64,000 bases of DNA from Pseudohongiella acticola. GTDB taxonomy: Bacteria; Pseudomonadota; Gammaproteobacteria; Pseudomonadales; Pseudohongiellaceae. Position 1 is the stretch's first letter. Each line of letters opens with the position of its first letter. This document shows positions 19,784 to 29,820 of this stretch, one piece after another. The stretch covers positions 310,001 through 374,000 of the forward strand of contig NZ_MASR01000001.1 of the NCBI RefSeq assembly GCF_001758195.1, given 5' to 3'. Below the pieces are notes generated by a model that saw nothing but the letters and a program-made list of their open reading frames with translations, was not told the origin of the DNA and searched no databases. The translations under genes and the position numbers were made by a program.

Positions 19784-20362
19784 TCAAGACCTTAAGAGCT
19801 CCTTGATGCGCTTATCAATAGCTTCACGAGCGCGAAATATACGTGACCTGACAGTGCCGACAGGACAATCCATGATGGCAGTGATGTCTTCGTAACTCAG
19901 TCCGGAAAATTCGCGCAGTGTAAACGCGGTTCTCAGCTCTTCCGGCAGCTCTTCAATCGCCTTGTTGATCACCCGGCGCATATCTTCCTTTTCCAGGTTC
20001 GCATCAGGTGTATCCATTTCGCGCAGCATACTGCTGTCATCAACCTGTTGCGCATCTTCCATGTCAACATCGGTGCTGGGCGGTCTGCGACCGCGCGACA
20101 CCAGATAATTCTTTGCCGTGTTCACCGCAATCCGGTACAACCAGGTATAGAACTGACTGTCGCCACGGAAGCTGGGCAAAGCACGATAGGCCTTCAGAAA
20201 GGCTTCCTGCGCCACATCTTCAGCCTCATGGGGATCTTTCACAAAACGGCTGATCAAGCCCAGGACTTTGTGCTGATAGCGCAGAACCAGCAACGTAAAT
20301 GCCTGTTTGTCATCCTTGAGAACCCGTTCAACAAGCTGGTTATCTGAATCCTGATTTTTCAT
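19784..20362 (-). CDS. rpoE: Extracytoplasmic sigma factor RpoE/AlgU
   Basis: 192 residues, the E. coli RpoE/AlgU length. Region 2 includes LISRFVKDPHEAEDVAQEAFLKAYRALPSF in parts, with the core QFYTWLYRIAVNTAKNYLV; region 4 has LREFSGLSYEDITAIMDCPVGTVRSRIFRAR. It directs the envelope stress response. A matching sigma-E promoter lies about 150 bases upstream, so it is likely autoregulated. The gene is divergent from nadB, as in E. coli and Pseudomonas. Confidence 0.97.
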   Translation of the reverse strand: MKNQDSDNQLVERVLKDDKQAFTLLVLRYQHKVLGLISRFVKDPHEAEDVAQEAFLKAYRALPSFRGDSQFYTWLYRIAVNTAKNYLVSRGRRPPSTDVDMEDAQQVDDSSMLREMDTPDANLEKEDMRRVINKAIEELPEELRTAFTLREFSGLSYEDITAIMDCPVGTVRSRIFRAREAIDKRIKELLRS

Positions 20363-20513
20363 ACGTCCAATACGAGCCTAAATATAAACCGCTGACAATT
20401 CCCGGCTCCTGGAACTTTGACACAATCGTCGTCACAAACATGCATCGCCACAAAGATGGCCGATCCGTCAAATTTGCGCCATGGGCACCTACCTAAAGTT
20501 GACCACAACAACA

Positions 20514-20540
20514 GCAGACCACAGGGATTTGCAAAAGTTC
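20514..20540 (-). promoter_or_regulatory. Sigma-E (AlgU)-type promoter of rpoE
   Basis: On the minus strand GAACTT (20540-20535), a 16-base spacer and TCTGC (20518-20514). This matches the AlgU/RpoE consensus GAACTT-N16/17-TCTGA. It reads toward rpoE, with an expected start near 20508 and a 5' leader of roughly 145 bases. The element overlaps the region where the nadB promoter must lie. Confidence 0.65.
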
Positions 20541-20592
20541 TCAGAGTCTATAGAATTCTTCATCCTCGCACCACTTCGGATGCCCACACATC

Positions 20593-22233
20593 GTGTATGA
20601 CTTTGATATCCTGATTATCGGCAGTGGTGCTGCCGGGCTCAGTCTCGCGCTCAAAACCGCTGAATTTGCCCGCGTCGCCGTCCTCAGCAAAGGCTCGCTC
20701 AGTCAGGGTGCAACCTATTGGGCACAGGGTGGCATCGCGGCCGTTCTGGACGAACATGACAGTGTTGATGCCCATATTGCTGATACCCTGGATTCAGGCG
20801 CCGGCCTGTGCAACGAAGACATGGTTCGCCATATCGTGGAGCACAGCGAGGGAGCCATTGCCTGGCTTGTTGAGCAGGGTGTTCCGTTTACCTTGCAGAG
20901 CGCTGACGAGGCCGGCGCCGGTGCTGCCTCTGAACCCCTCAATCGCGACAACCTGAAACCACTGCATCTCACTCAGGAAGGCGGTCACAGCCACCGACGT
21001 ATCATCCATGCCACCGATGCCACCGGGCGAGCTGTTTTTGAAACCTTGCGTGACCGCGCCCTGAGTCATCCCGGCATAACACTGTTCGAGAACAGGTTGG
21101 CTGTTGATGTTATCACTCGGGAGAAGTTAGGGCTGAAAGGCAGTGGCTGCATTGGTGCTTACGTTTACTGTAAAGAAGAAGAAAAAGTAGAGTTGTTCCG
21201 AGCGCGATTTGTTGTACTGGCCAGCGGCGGTGCCAGCAAAGCCTACCTGTATACCACTAACCCGGACAGCGCCACGGGTGATGGCATTGCCATGGCCTGG
21301 CGTGCCGGCTGCCAGGTGGCCAACATGGAGTTCAATCAATTCCATCCCACCTGTCTCTATCACCCTCACGCGCGCTCCTTCCTGATTACTGAAGCACTCA
21401 GAGGTGAAGGTGCCACCCTTGAACTGCCCGATGGCACACGGTTTATGCCGGCGTTTGACAGCCGCAGTGAACTGGCCCCACGCGATATCGTTGCCCGCGC
21501 CATCGATCACGAAATGAAACGTCTGGGCTGTGATTGCGTCTACCTGAATATTACGCACAAGCCGGCAGACTTTGTGATCAAACATTTTCCGACCATTTAT
21601 TCCAGGTGCCTGGATTTTGGTATCGATATAACCAAAGACCGGATACCGGTCGTGCCGGCAGCACATTACACATGCGGCGGTGTTGTTGTCGACAAACTCG
21701 GACAAACCAGCATCACCAATCTTTATGCCATCGGTGAAACCAGTTGTACCGGGTTGCATGGCGCCAACCGCATGGCCAGCAACTCATTGCTGGAATGTTT
21801 TGTACTGGCTTTTGGCGCTGCCGAAGACATACGCTCCCGTATGGGTGCCACGGCACCGGCATCTGAAAGCATTCCGGATTGGGATGAAAGCCGTGTTACC
21901 CGCTCGCACGAAGAAATTGTGGTATCGCACAACTGGGATGAGCTGCGCCGCATGATGTGGGACTACGTTGGCATCGTCAGAAGCGATCGACGCCTGCATC
22001 GGGCCCACAAACGCATCCAGTTACTGGAACAGGAAATCCAGGAACATTATCGCTATCACATGATTTCCCGGGACCTGCTCGAACTTCGTAATCTGGTACT
22101 CGTGGCACGGCTCATAATTGAATCAGCCTTGCAGCGCAAGGAAAGTCGTGGCCTGCACTACACGATTGATTACCTGGAGACACTTGCGGACGCCAGAGAC
22201 ACGGTGTTGACACCTCATCAGAAGCGATCGTGA
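20593..22233 (+). CDS. nadB: L-aspartate oxidase
   Basis: 546 residues. NadB oxidises L-aspartate to iminoaspartate, the first step of de novo NAD synthesis, using FAD. The start must be GTG at 20593: an in-frame stop lies at 20551 and no other start codon follows it. The N-terminal FAD site is [16 protein letters not shown], and [31 protein letters not shown] and [20 protein letters not shown] are family blocks. Its 3' end overlaps the convergent ygfX by 16 bases. Confidence 0.97.
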   Translation: MYDFDILIIGSGAAGLSLALKTAEFARVAVLSKGSLSQGATYWAQGGIAAVLDEHDSVDAHIADTLDSGAGLCNEDMVRHIVEHSEGAIAWLVEQGVPFTLQSADEAGAGAASEPLNRDNLKPLHLTQEGGHSHRRIIHATDATGRAVFETLRDRALSHPGITLFENRLAVDVITREKLGLKGSGCIGAYVYCKEEEKVELFRARFVVLASGGASKAYLYTTNPDSATGDGIAMAWRAGCQVANMEFNQFHPTCLYHPHARSFLITEALRGEGATLELPDGTRFMPAFDSRSELAPRDIVARAIDHEMKRLGCDCVYLNITHKPADFVIKHFPTIYSRCLDFGIDITKDRIPVVPAAHYTCGGVVVDKLGQTSITNLYAIGETSCTGLHGANRMASNSLLECFVLAFGAAEDIRSRMGATAPASESIPDWDESRVTRSHEEIVVSHNWDELRRMMWDYVGIVRSDRRLHRAHKRIQLLEQEIQEHYRYHMISRDLLELRNLVLVARLIIESALQRKESRGLHYTIDYLETLADARDTVLTPHQKRS

Positions 22234-22670
22234 ACCTGATCCGAAGCGTGCTGCAAGGAAACTGACAGAAGCCAGATGCGCAAGCGGCGCCGGCACTCGG
22301 TATCACAACAATCAGGCAATACGACTAAGTAGTATGGCTGTTTGTCGCTCCAAGCTTTCCGATGGAATTTAACAATCTGACACCAGGGCACACAATACAA
22401 CTCGCTGATGGCCACCGGAATCCTGCGCCTGTTGCAGAGCTCTATGACCGTCTCTGAGGCATCTGCTTCAACGCCCACCACACCTGTGCCCTTGCCTGCC
22501 AATCCGCAACGCAAAAGCTTGATCAGATGCAGGACCAGACATACTGAAAGCAACACCTGTAGCCAGACCGGTACTGCGCTGACAGCCAGCGCAACAAAGG
22601 CCGCGCCGTGCAGAACATAATACCCGACTCGCAGAAGTACGGAGGGTCTGGCCCGGAACAAAAACAACAC
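22218..22670 (-). CDS. ygfX: YgfX-like small inner-membrane protein
   Basis: 150 residues starting with GTG at 22670, whose first base is the last base of the sdhE stop. Two N-terminal hydrophobic helices (about 11-32 and 35-52: [34 protein letters not shown]) are followed by a soluble domain with a tryptophan/cysteine-rich WCQIVKF stretch. In E. coli YgfX (CptA) is encoded with SdhE (CptB). Sequence identity is low in this family, so the call rests mainly on topology and position. Its end overlaps nadB. Confidence 0.7.
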   Translation of the reverse strand: MLFLFRARPSVLLRVGYYVLHGAAFVALAVSAVPVWLQVLLSVCLVLHLIKLLRCGLAGKGTGVVGVEADASETVIELCNRRRIPVAISELYCVPWCQIVKFHRKAWSDKQPYYLVVLPDCCDTECRRRLRIWLLSVSLQHASDQVHDRF

Positions 22671-22939
22671 TAATGTGGACGACGAACGCCTGATGCTGCA
22701 TATTCACGAATTCTGACGACCAGCGCCTGTATGGCAGGGTCCGGGTGAGTAGCACGCTCGACCAGGCAGGCAAACAGATCCTGATCCTCTTCTTCCAGCA
22801 GTCGTTCGTAAAGCTGCTGCTCGGCGGGCTCTAGCGAGTGCAGCAGGTTCTCCGCAAACGGCAGGAGCAATATATCGAGCTCCCACATACCGCGGCGGCT
22901 ATGCCAGAGCATTTTCTTGTAAGCAATATCTGATACCAT
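22670..22939 (-). CDS. sdhE: FAD assembly factor SdhE
   Basis: 89 residues. SdhE promotes covalent flavinylation of succinate dehydrogenase SdhA and fumarate reductase. The defining RGxxE motif is present in WHSRRGMWELDILLLPFA (Arg16-Gly17, Glu20). It is divergent from ygfZ and overlaps the ygfX start by one base, the same cluster as nadB-ygfX-sdhE-ygfZ in relatives. Confidence 0.93.
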   Translation of the reverse strand: MVSDIAYKKMLWHSRRGMWELDILLLPFAENLLHSLEPAEQQLYERLLEEEDQDLFACLVERATHPDPAIQALVVRIREYAASGVRRPH

Positions 22940-23026
22940 GATTCTTCCTGTCTTATGTGGCAGGCCAGCCCCTGACCATAAAGGGATTTTAAACGAATTC
23001 TCTGATTTTTACCGGATTAAGACACT

Positions 23027-23929
23027 ATGCCTGATAACACAGGGCCTGAACATGACCAGGCCGCCTCCATCACCGATGGCAAGGCACAACCTGACGCGGT
23101 GACTGAATCCAGTCGGCAGCCATGGTTGACGCAATTACATGACGTCGACATCATTTCCGTGTCCGGTGCTGACAGCGAACGATTTCTGCAAGGCCAGCTT
23201 AGCTGCAACATGTCACAGCTTACCGACAGTCACTCGCTCAGGGCAGCACTGTGCAACCTGAAAGGACGTGTCATTGCCGATCTGCGGGTGCTCCGCCTGG
23301 ACCAAAGCATATTGTTGATGTGCAGCGCCGGAATGGCCGATATCGTACTGACGACACTAACCAAATACAGTGTTTTTTTTAAGACTTCCCTGCAGAAAGT
23401 CAGCGATCATTATGTGGTGCTGGGAGTTGCCGGTGCTGACAGCGAAAGCCTTCTTGCCTCCTGCGGCGTCAGTTGTCCGCAAACACAGGATGCCTGTACC
23501 CAGATTGGCGGCGGCGTTGTGGCGAGAATTCAGGAGGCGCCCGCTCGGTTCTGTTGCGTACTCAGCGACGCCCATGCAGAACTTGCAACGACACTGTCGT
23601 CCAGATTCGCATCAGGCTCGGAAGAGGACTGGCGTCTTGCAGATATCACCGCAGGCGTGGCTCACATTCGGCCGGGGCAGCAGGAATTGCACACCCCTCA
23701 GGTGTTGAACTATGACCTGAATGGCACAATTGATTTCAAGAAAGGTTGTTATACAGGTCAGGAAGTGGTCGCGAGAATGTATTATCGGGCCGAAGCAAAA
23801 AAACGCCTGCGCTATATTTCCTGGCCAACATCACAGGTAGAGCCGTCGGGCGGTGATGTCATCGACAGCATTGAACGGCCCTCAGGGCAAACCCATGCGC
23901 TTGCCATCATGCCCGTCAGTACTGAATGA
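23027..23929 (+). CDS. ygfZ: tRNA-modifying/Fe-S maintenance protein YgfZ
   Basis: 300 residues, a folate-binding GcvT-like protein needed for activity of certain Fe-S enzymes such as MiaB. The signature K-G-C-Y-x-G-Q-E is present in DFKKGCYTGQEVVARMYYR near residue 240, and the early core reads SVSGADSERFLQGQLSCNM. The first 35 residues are an unmatched leader-like extension. It is convergent with the M48 protease gene (42-base gap without terminator). Confidence 0.92.
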   Translation: MPDNTGPEHDQAASITDGKAQPDAVTESSRQPWLTQLHDVDIISVSGADSERFLQGQLSCNMSQLTDSHSLRAALCNLKGRVIADLRVLRLDQSILLMCSAGMADIVLTTLTKYSVFFKTSLQKVSDHYVVLGVAGADSESLLASCGVSCPQTQDACTQIGGGVVARIQEAPARFCCVLSDAHAELATTLSSRFASGSEEDWRLADITAGVAHIRPGQQELHTPQVLNYDLNGTIDFKKGCYTGQEVVARMYYRAEAKKRLRYISWPTSQVEPSGGDVIDSIERPSGQTHALAIMPVSTE

Positions 23930-23971
23930 CAGCGCGCCTGGGCGGGAGTCAGAACCGGTATAGCTTCACAT

Positions 23972-25936
23972 TCAGAACAGCGCCGGAGCCGGACAGTCCA
24001 GAATCTCGGCAATTATCTGGAAAAGTTCCTGTTCAATGGGTGTGACAGCATTGTCAGACTGAATACAGGCGGCAACTGCGAGCAACATGCTTTTTTTGTT
24101 GCGCAAATTCAGTTGCTGTAACTGGTCAAGCGCCCCTGACAGATCAGCTCTGCTGATTTTTATTATCGGCACAAGTGACTCTTCCGCCAGTTCAGGTATC
24201 TCTGATTGCAAACTGTCAGCAGCAGCCTGGAAGGCGGATAATGCCGCCGCGTCCTGTTGCCCTATCTGAGCCAGTACAGACAACAAGGTTTTGCAGGCAT
24301 CGTTGCAATGTCGCAGGGAGCGCTTGCGAGCGCCTCTCAATTGACCTTGAAAAACTGGATGCAAGTGCTTAAGTACCAGGTAGTGACGCAGCCAGGCCTG
24401 CGGAGCAACGCCGGCAGAACCTTCCAGCACTGCAGCCATGTTGTGCTCAAACATGGTGTATTGAGCCGCACTGAGATGTCGTAGCGCTGGCAGTGCGATA
24501 TTGATCAATGCCAACGGATCTCCTGCCGTCAGCCTGTCGCTATTATCTATCAGTTTTATCAGTTGTGGGTAAACGCCAGCATCGGCATTTGCCTCGAGAA
24601 ATTTGAGCTGGCTGGACCGTTGCCCTGCATCGGCATCGCCCGGGTCAGGCAGACTATCTGCCTGTGACGTTTTATCGGCAGTACCATCAAGCAACAAAAA
24701 ATAGACCAAAGCACGCGCACCATGAGGCTCATGGGCAGCTTCAACAAATACCGACGGTAATCGCTTCAACACTCGAACGGCTTCCGCCAGATCAGCCGAA
24801 TCCGGGCTACCGGCACGCTGCAACGCGGCCATCGCAGCCACCTCCAGTAATACGTCACTGCGCTGTCGTTGTGCGGGATCCTGTTTGGCGCCAATGTCGC
24901 CTGCTCCGCTTGCTGGGTTCTGCGTCGAATGTTCGGTTGTCTGGGAAAAATCACCATCCCATTGTGGCTGCAATCGTTTTATACGTTGTTGCAGTGGCGG
25001 GTGTGTAGCAAACAAGGCCGCAAAAGACGTTTTCACGCCCTGGCTGAACAGGGCATGACTGATCTCGCGAGCTCCAGGGTTGTTTAGCTGAGAACCGGCA
25101 TCATCAGACCCGATCTGTTTTAAGGCGCCTGCGATGCCATCGGCACTGCGGGTAAACTGCACAGCCGACGCGTCCGCCAGATATTCACGTTGGCGACTGA
25201 CAGCCGATTTGATCAGGTTACCAAAGAAAGTGCCAGCGGCACCGATGACGATCAAACCCAGCCCGAGGAACACGATGCCGTTACCGTTTTTGCCACGCCT
25301 GCTCACACCCGCGCTTCGCATCAGATAATAGCCCATCACACCGAGGACCAGAATGCCGTGCAGCAAACCGATGAGCCGGATATTAAGCCGCATGTCACCG
25401 TGCAGGATATGGCTGAACTCATGAGCAATAACGCCCTGCAACTGGTCGCGTTGCAATTTGGTTATGGCGCCACGGGTTATGCCAATGACCGCATCAGATG
25501 CCGAGTACCCGGCAGCGAAGGCGTTGATGGCACTTTCATCCAGGATATAAACCGGCGGCACAGGGGTTGAGGAAGCCAGGGCCATTTCTTCAACAATGTT
25601 GAGTATGCGCTGTTCATGAATGTCGTCGCTGCCAGGAATCAGCAGGCGTCCACCCAGGGATTCGGCAACACGCGCACCGCCATGGCGCAGACTGACGGTT
25701 TTGTACAGGCTGCCAAAACCAACAACTGCTATGACCGCGAGGCTGATCACAGCAAACAATGCCGGCTCGACCTGCGTTATTGAGGATGTGTCACCCTGCT
25801 CCGTTGACGCCAGGCCCAGCGTCAGCAAAACCAGCGCATTGGTCAGTACTATGAGACTGATTACCGCTAGTGCAAACAGCAGAACCAGTCGTCCGGTTTT
25901 ACGTCGCGCGATATCCTGGGCCTGGAAAAAATCCAT
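23972..25936 (-). CDS. Membrane M48-family zinc metallopeptidase (HtpX-like)
   Basis: 654 residues. Two N-terminal membrane helices (about 17-42 and 58-78), a zinc site H172-E-F-S-H176 in GVIAHEFSHILHGD, two further helices (about 187-205 and 220-240), then the third ligand region SRQREYLADASAVQF. A long cytosolic C-terminal region of about 320 residues is helical and shows late similarity to a TerB-like or regulatory domain (QSDNAVTPIEQELFQIIAEIL). It is downstream of lemA, a known pairing. The substrate is unknown; it is larger than HtpX (293 aa). Confidence 0.85.
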   Translation of the reverse strand: MDFFQAQDIARRKTGRLVLLFALAVISLIVLTNALVLLTLGLASTEQGDTSSITQVEPALFAVISLAVIAVVGFGSLYKTVSLRHGGARVAESLGGRLLIPGSDDIHEQRILNIVEEMALASSTPVPPVYILDESAINAFAAGYSASDAVIGITRGAITKLQRDQLQGVIAHEFSHILHGDMRLNIRLIGLLHGILVLGVMGYYLMRSAGVSRRGKNGNGIVFLGLGLIVIGAAGTFFGNLIKSAVSRQREYLADASAVQFTRSADGIAGALKQIGSDDAGSQLNNPGAREISHALFSQGVKTSFAALFATHPPLQQRIKRLQPQWDGDFSQTTEHSTQNPASGAGDIGAKQDPAQRQRSDVLLEVAAMAALQRAGSPDSADLAEAVRVLKRLPSVFVEAAHEPHGARALVYFLLLDGTADKTSQADSLPDPGDADAGQRSSQLKFLEANADAGVYPQLIKLIDNSDRLTAGDPLALINIALPALRHLSAAQYTMFEHNMAAVLEGSAGVAPQAWLRHYLVLKHLHPVFQGQLRGARKRSLRHCNDACKTLLSVLAQIGQQDAAALSAFQAAADSLQSEIPELAEESLVPIIKISRADLSGALDQLQQLNLRNKKSMLLAVAACIQSDNAVTPIEQELFQIIAEILDCPAPALF

Positions 25937-25953
25937 GAGTGCTCCGAAAACAG

Positions 25954-26550
25954 TCAGAAACTGACTTTAGGTGCCTCTTGTATCTGTTCGCTGTCAGCAA
26001 ACTCCAGTAGTGATGCATCGGCGCCATGCCCGAATACACCAGCAAACACGACAGGCGGGAAGCTCTGCTTGTAAGTGTTGTATGCCATCACCTGGTCATT
26101 GAAGGCCTGCCGGGCAAATGCCACCTTGTTCTCCGTGCTGGTCAACTCTTCAGTCAGCTGCATCATATTCTGACTGGCTTTCAGGTCCGGGTATGCTTCC
26201 ATGACAACATTAAGTCTTCCCAGCGCACCGCCCAGTGCACCCTCCTGCGCCGCCAGTGATTGCATGGCAGCGGCATCACCCGGTTTTGCTGAGGCATCGC
26301 TGAGGCCTTGTGCAGCAGCATTACGCGCCGAAATGACCGCCTCAAGCGTGTCACGTTCGTGTGCCATGTATGCTTTTGCCGTTTCCACGAGGTTGGGGAT
26401 CAGGTCGTAGCGACGTTTCAGTTGCACTTCGATCTGTGCAAATGCATTCTGGTAGCGGTTACGCAGACTGACCAGCTGGTTGTAGATCCCGATACCGTAA
26501 AAAACCAGGACCGCAATAATCACCAGCAAAACTATCGTTGTCACTTCCAT
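25954..26550 (-). CDS. lemA: LemA family protein
   Basis: 198 residues. One N-terminal membrane helix ([21 protein letters not shown]) and the LemA core: [36 protein letters not shown] in segments, [10 protein letters not shown], and [21 protein letters not shown]. The N-terminus faces the outside and the rest is helical. Function is poorly known; LemA is commonly encoded beside an M48 protease, as here (17-base gap). Confidence 0.93.
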   Translation of the reverse strand: MEVTTIVLLVIIAVLVFYGIGIYNQLVSLRNRYQNAFAQIEVQLKRRYDLIPNLVETAKAYMAHERDTLEAVISARNAAAQGLSDASAKPGDAAAMQSLAAQEGALGGALGRLNVVMEAYPDLKASQNMMQLTEELTSTENKVAFARQAFNDQVMAYNTYKQSFPPVVFAGVFGHGADASLLEFADSEQIQEAPKVSF

Positions 26551-26584
26551 ACACTGTCTCTCCTTATTAACCAGGCCTTATCGA

Positions 26585-29500
26585 TCAGGCGTCTTCCCGC
26601 CGCTGCTGAACAGCCCGGCTCGCGCCGCTGGCCGTTGACGTGCTTACCGGCGTGGAGTGATCAGTGTATTTGTTTTCCAGCTTGTTAAGCAAGCGCGACA
26701 CAGTTTGTGGCGACCCGGTGTTTCGGGCCAGCAGATCATAAACCACCGGTACAATAAACAGTGTCATCAATGTTGTCATCATTACACCAGAGAAAATGAC
26801 CGTACCCAGCAGCACCCTGCTTTCGGAGCCGGCGCCACTGGCAAAGATAAGGGGCAATGCCCCCATCATGGTGGACAAGGCCGTCATCAGGACCGGGCGC
26901 AGACGCATGTCGCAGGCTTCCACCAGGGCTTCACGAAATTCCTTGCCCTCGTCGCGCAACTGATTGGCGAATTCAACAATCAGAATCCCGTTCTTGCTGG
27001 CGATGCCGACCAGAATGATCAGCCCAATATTGGTATAAATATTCAAGGTTCCGTCGGTCAGCAATAATCCGATCAGGGCGCCAAAAATCGCCAACGGTAC
27101 TGTGGTCATGATGACGAGTGGATGCACAAAGCTTTCAAATTGAGCAGCCAGTACCAGGAACACCACCAGCAATGACATACCAAAGATAAATGCCAGACCA
27201 CCACTGGCTTCTTTCAGCTCCAGTGATTCACCTTTATAGTTGACCTGGGCATGCTCTGGCAGTTCGGTTAATACGGTCTGTTCAAGGAATGCCAGTCCCT
27301 CCTCCAGGGTCACGCCTGGCTGTAGACCTGCACTGAGTGTAATCGCGCGCATTCTCATGTAACGATTCAAAGAATTGGGAGACGATGTGTTCTCTACCGT
27401 GATCAGGTTGGACAGGGGAATTAACTGTCCACTGCTGTCAGATCTGACATAGATATTGGTCAGATCATCTGGCGAGGCACGCTGACTTTCTTCAGCCTGC
27501 AGGATAACGTCATATTCCTCACCGCGATCAGCGAATGTGGTCACCCTGCTCTCGCTCATCATTGCCTGCAGCGTTCGTCCTATCGCCTGGATCGAAACGC
27601 CAAGGTCAGCGGCTCTGGTTTTATCTACAGTCACAGTCAGGCTGGGACGCGTTTCCAGGAAGTCTGAATTTATGCGAGTGAATAACCCGCTATCTTCCCC
27701 ACGCTCAATCAATACATCGCGCCATTGCACGAGCTCTTCGTAAGTACGGCCGCCAATCACAAATTGCACTGGTTGACCGCCACCACCACGCACCAGGCCA
27801 GAGCGCATGAACATCATGACCTGCAGGCCAGGCAGGTTTTGCCAGTCCGCAGCAAGTTCATTCATAACCTGCTGAGTCGGTTTCTCCCTGACTTCCCAGT
27901 CCGCCAACGCCATGATGGACATGCCACTGCTGACGCCGCTACCGCCACCAAAACCAGGCAGAATGGTGACACTGCTCCTTATTTCACCATTTTCAAGAAA
28001 CGGCGTAACACCGTCTTGCATGTCATTAACCTGTTCCTGCATGTACGCCATGCTGGCACCTTCGGGGCCGCTCATGCGCACAAAAAACACGCCCTGATCT
28101 TCCTGCGGCGCAAACTCAGAAGGCATCTCCATCCACAACAAATAAACACATACGCCTACCAGCACGAGACTGGCCAGAATCGCATAGCGGATGACCAGAG
28201 CAAATTCCAGTGCCGCATGGTAACCGCGTTGGAGCCACCGGAAAACACGATCGACTATACGCGTCAAAAAACTCTCGTGGGAGTGACTGTTTAGAAGCTT
28301 CGAACTCATCATGGGCGTCAGCGACAAAGCAAGCACTGTCGAAATAACTACGGCTCCACCAATAGTAATGGCAAGTTCGTAAAACAGAATGCCCATGTTG
28401 CCTTCCATGAACACAACCGGCACAAATACAGCCAGCAGCACCAGCGTGGTAGCAACGACCGCAAACCCCACCTGTCGCGCACCATTGTAGGAAGCCAGCA
28501 ATGGCGGTTCTCCGGCTTCGACACGACGCTGTATGTTCTCCAGCACAACAATGGAATCATCCACAATCAACCCAACGCACAGAACCAGTGCCAGCAACGT
28601 AATCAGGTTTATCGTCAAACCAAACATCAACATCACCATGAACGCTGACATTAAGCACACAGGAATAGTGACTGCGGGAATCAACATGCTGCGGAACGAA
28701 CCCAGAAACATGTAGATGACCAGGCTGACAAGAATGACCGTCATAATGATGGTGCTGTAAACCGAATCAATCGCGTATTCGATGAACTCCGCATCGCTGT
28801 TGGACAACTCCAGTGTCATGTGATCTGGAAGCGAGGCATTGACACGTTCTGCGACAGCAATGGTATCGCGTAATATCTGCAGGCTGTTTGCGTTGGATTG
28901 CCTGACAATTCCAAGCCCGACAGCGTCAACTCCGTTACCACGAAACATGGCCCGATTACTGGCTGCTGCCAGCTCAACACGCGCCACTTCGTTCAACGTC
29001 ACCAACTGCCCATCGTTGCCGCGACTGATGACCAGTTCCCGAAAATCATCAGGGGACTGATAGACCCGCTCTACACGAACACTGAACTCTCGCTCCAATG
29101 AGTCGACACGGCCAGCGGGTAACTCAATATTCTGGCGTCGCAAAGCAGACTCTACATCAAGCACCGTCAGGCCACGGGCGGCAAGCGCAACCCGGTCCAG
29201 CCATACACGCATGGCATAACCACCCGTGCCGCTGACCGAAACACCAGCGACACCGTCGATAACTGCAAACTGGTCAACAATATACCGGTCAGCATAGTCG
29301 TTAAGCTCCAGAAAGCTCATTTGTGTGCTTTGCAGGTTATAGTAGGCCATGGGTCGTGCGTCTGAATCCGCTTTGGCTATTTCGGGCGGGTCAACGCCCT
29401 CCGGCAAGCGACGTGTCACTCGTGACACCTTGTCTCGTATATCATTGGCCGCCTGATCAATGTCGCGGCTAACCGCAAATTCAACGGATACGCGTGAGCT

Positions 29501-29761
29501 GCCATCGCTACTGGAAGAGCTGATGGTCTGCACGCCTTCAACGCCATTTATCTGGTCTTCAATTAATTGTGTAATCTGGGCTTCTACGATTTCGGCGGAA
29601 GCGCCGGGATAACTGGTGCTGACCGACACCACCGGTGGGTTGGTCTCGGGGTATTCCCGTACCGGCAGTTCCATGAAAGAGAGAATGCCGAATGCAACCA
29701 GTAGCAAGCTGATTACCGCTGCGAATACCGGGCGTTTGACTGAAACGTCAGACAAAATCAT
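26585..29761 (-). CDS. RND efflux pump permease (HAE1/AcrB family)
   Basis: 1058 residues with the usual twelve membrane helices and two large periplasmic loops. The proton relay is intact: the Asp-Asp pair in LIVDDSIVVLENIQRR and the lysine in GIASKNGILIVEFANQL. The N-terminus MILSDVSVKRPVFAAVISLLLVAFG is typical. It would extrude hydrophobic compounds with the adaptor encoded 59 bases upstream and an outer-membrane channel; no tolC-like gene lies in the window. The substrate cannot be told from the sequence. Confidence 0.93.
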   Translation of the reverse strand: MILSDVSVKRPVFAAVISLLLVAFGILSFMELPVREYPETNPPVVSVSTSYPGASAEIVEAQITQLIEDQINGVEGVQTISSSSSDGSSRVSVEFAVSRDIDQAANDIRDKVSRVTRRLPEGVDPPEIAKADSDARPMAYYNLQSTQMSFLELNDYADRYIVDQFAVIDGVAGVSVSGTGGYAMRVWLDRVALAARGLTVLDVESALRRQNIELPAGRVDSLEREFSVRVERVYQSPDDFRELVISRGNDGQLVTLNEVARVELAAASNRAMFRGNGVDAVGLGIVRQSNANSLQILRDTIAVAERVNASLPDHMTLELSNSDAEFIEYAIDSVYSTIIMTVILVSLVIYMFLGSFRSMLIPAVTIPVCLMSAFMVMLMFGLTINLITLLALVLCVGLIVDDSIVVLENIQRRVEAGEPPLLASYNGARQVGFAVVATTLVLLAVFVPVVFMEGNMGILFYELAITIGGAVVISTVLALSLTPMMSSKLLNSHSHESFLTRIVDRVFRWLQRGYHAALEFALVIRYAILASLVLVGVCVYLLWMEMPSEFAPQEDQGVFFVRMSGPEGASMAYMQEQVNDMQDGVTPFLENGEIRSSVTILPGFGGGSGVSSGMSIMALADWEVREKPTQQVMNELAADWQNLPGLQVMMFMRSGLVRGGGGQPVQFVIGGRTYEELVQWRDVLIERGEDSGLFTRINSDFLETRPSLTVTVDKTRAADLGVSIQAIGRTLQAMMSESRVTTFADRGEEYDVILQAEESQRASPDDLTNIYVRSDSSGQLIPLSNLITVENTSSPNSLNRYMRMRAITLSAGLQPGVTLEEGLAFLEQTVLTELPEHAQVNYKGESLELKEASGGLAFIFGMSLLVVFLVLAAQFESFVHPLVIMTTVPLAIFGALIGLLLTDGTLNIYTNIGLIILVGIASKNGILIVEFANQLRDEGKEFREALVEACDMRLRPVLMTALSTMMGALPLIFASGAGSESRVLLGTVIFSGVMMTTLMTLFIVPVVYDLLARNTGSPQTVSRLLNKLENKYTDHSTPVSTSTASGASRAVQQRREDA

Positions 29762-29820
29762 TTTGCGTTATCCTTTCAAAAGAAAACTGGCCGTTACTTG
29801 GGAATCGACACGGGCCAATG

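Noticed and set aside
20408-20434. Second sigma-E-like site on the plus strand, GGAACTT at 20411 followed by TCACA
   Set aside because: The spacer is only 14 bases, the -10 match is poor and it faces nadB, not rpoE.
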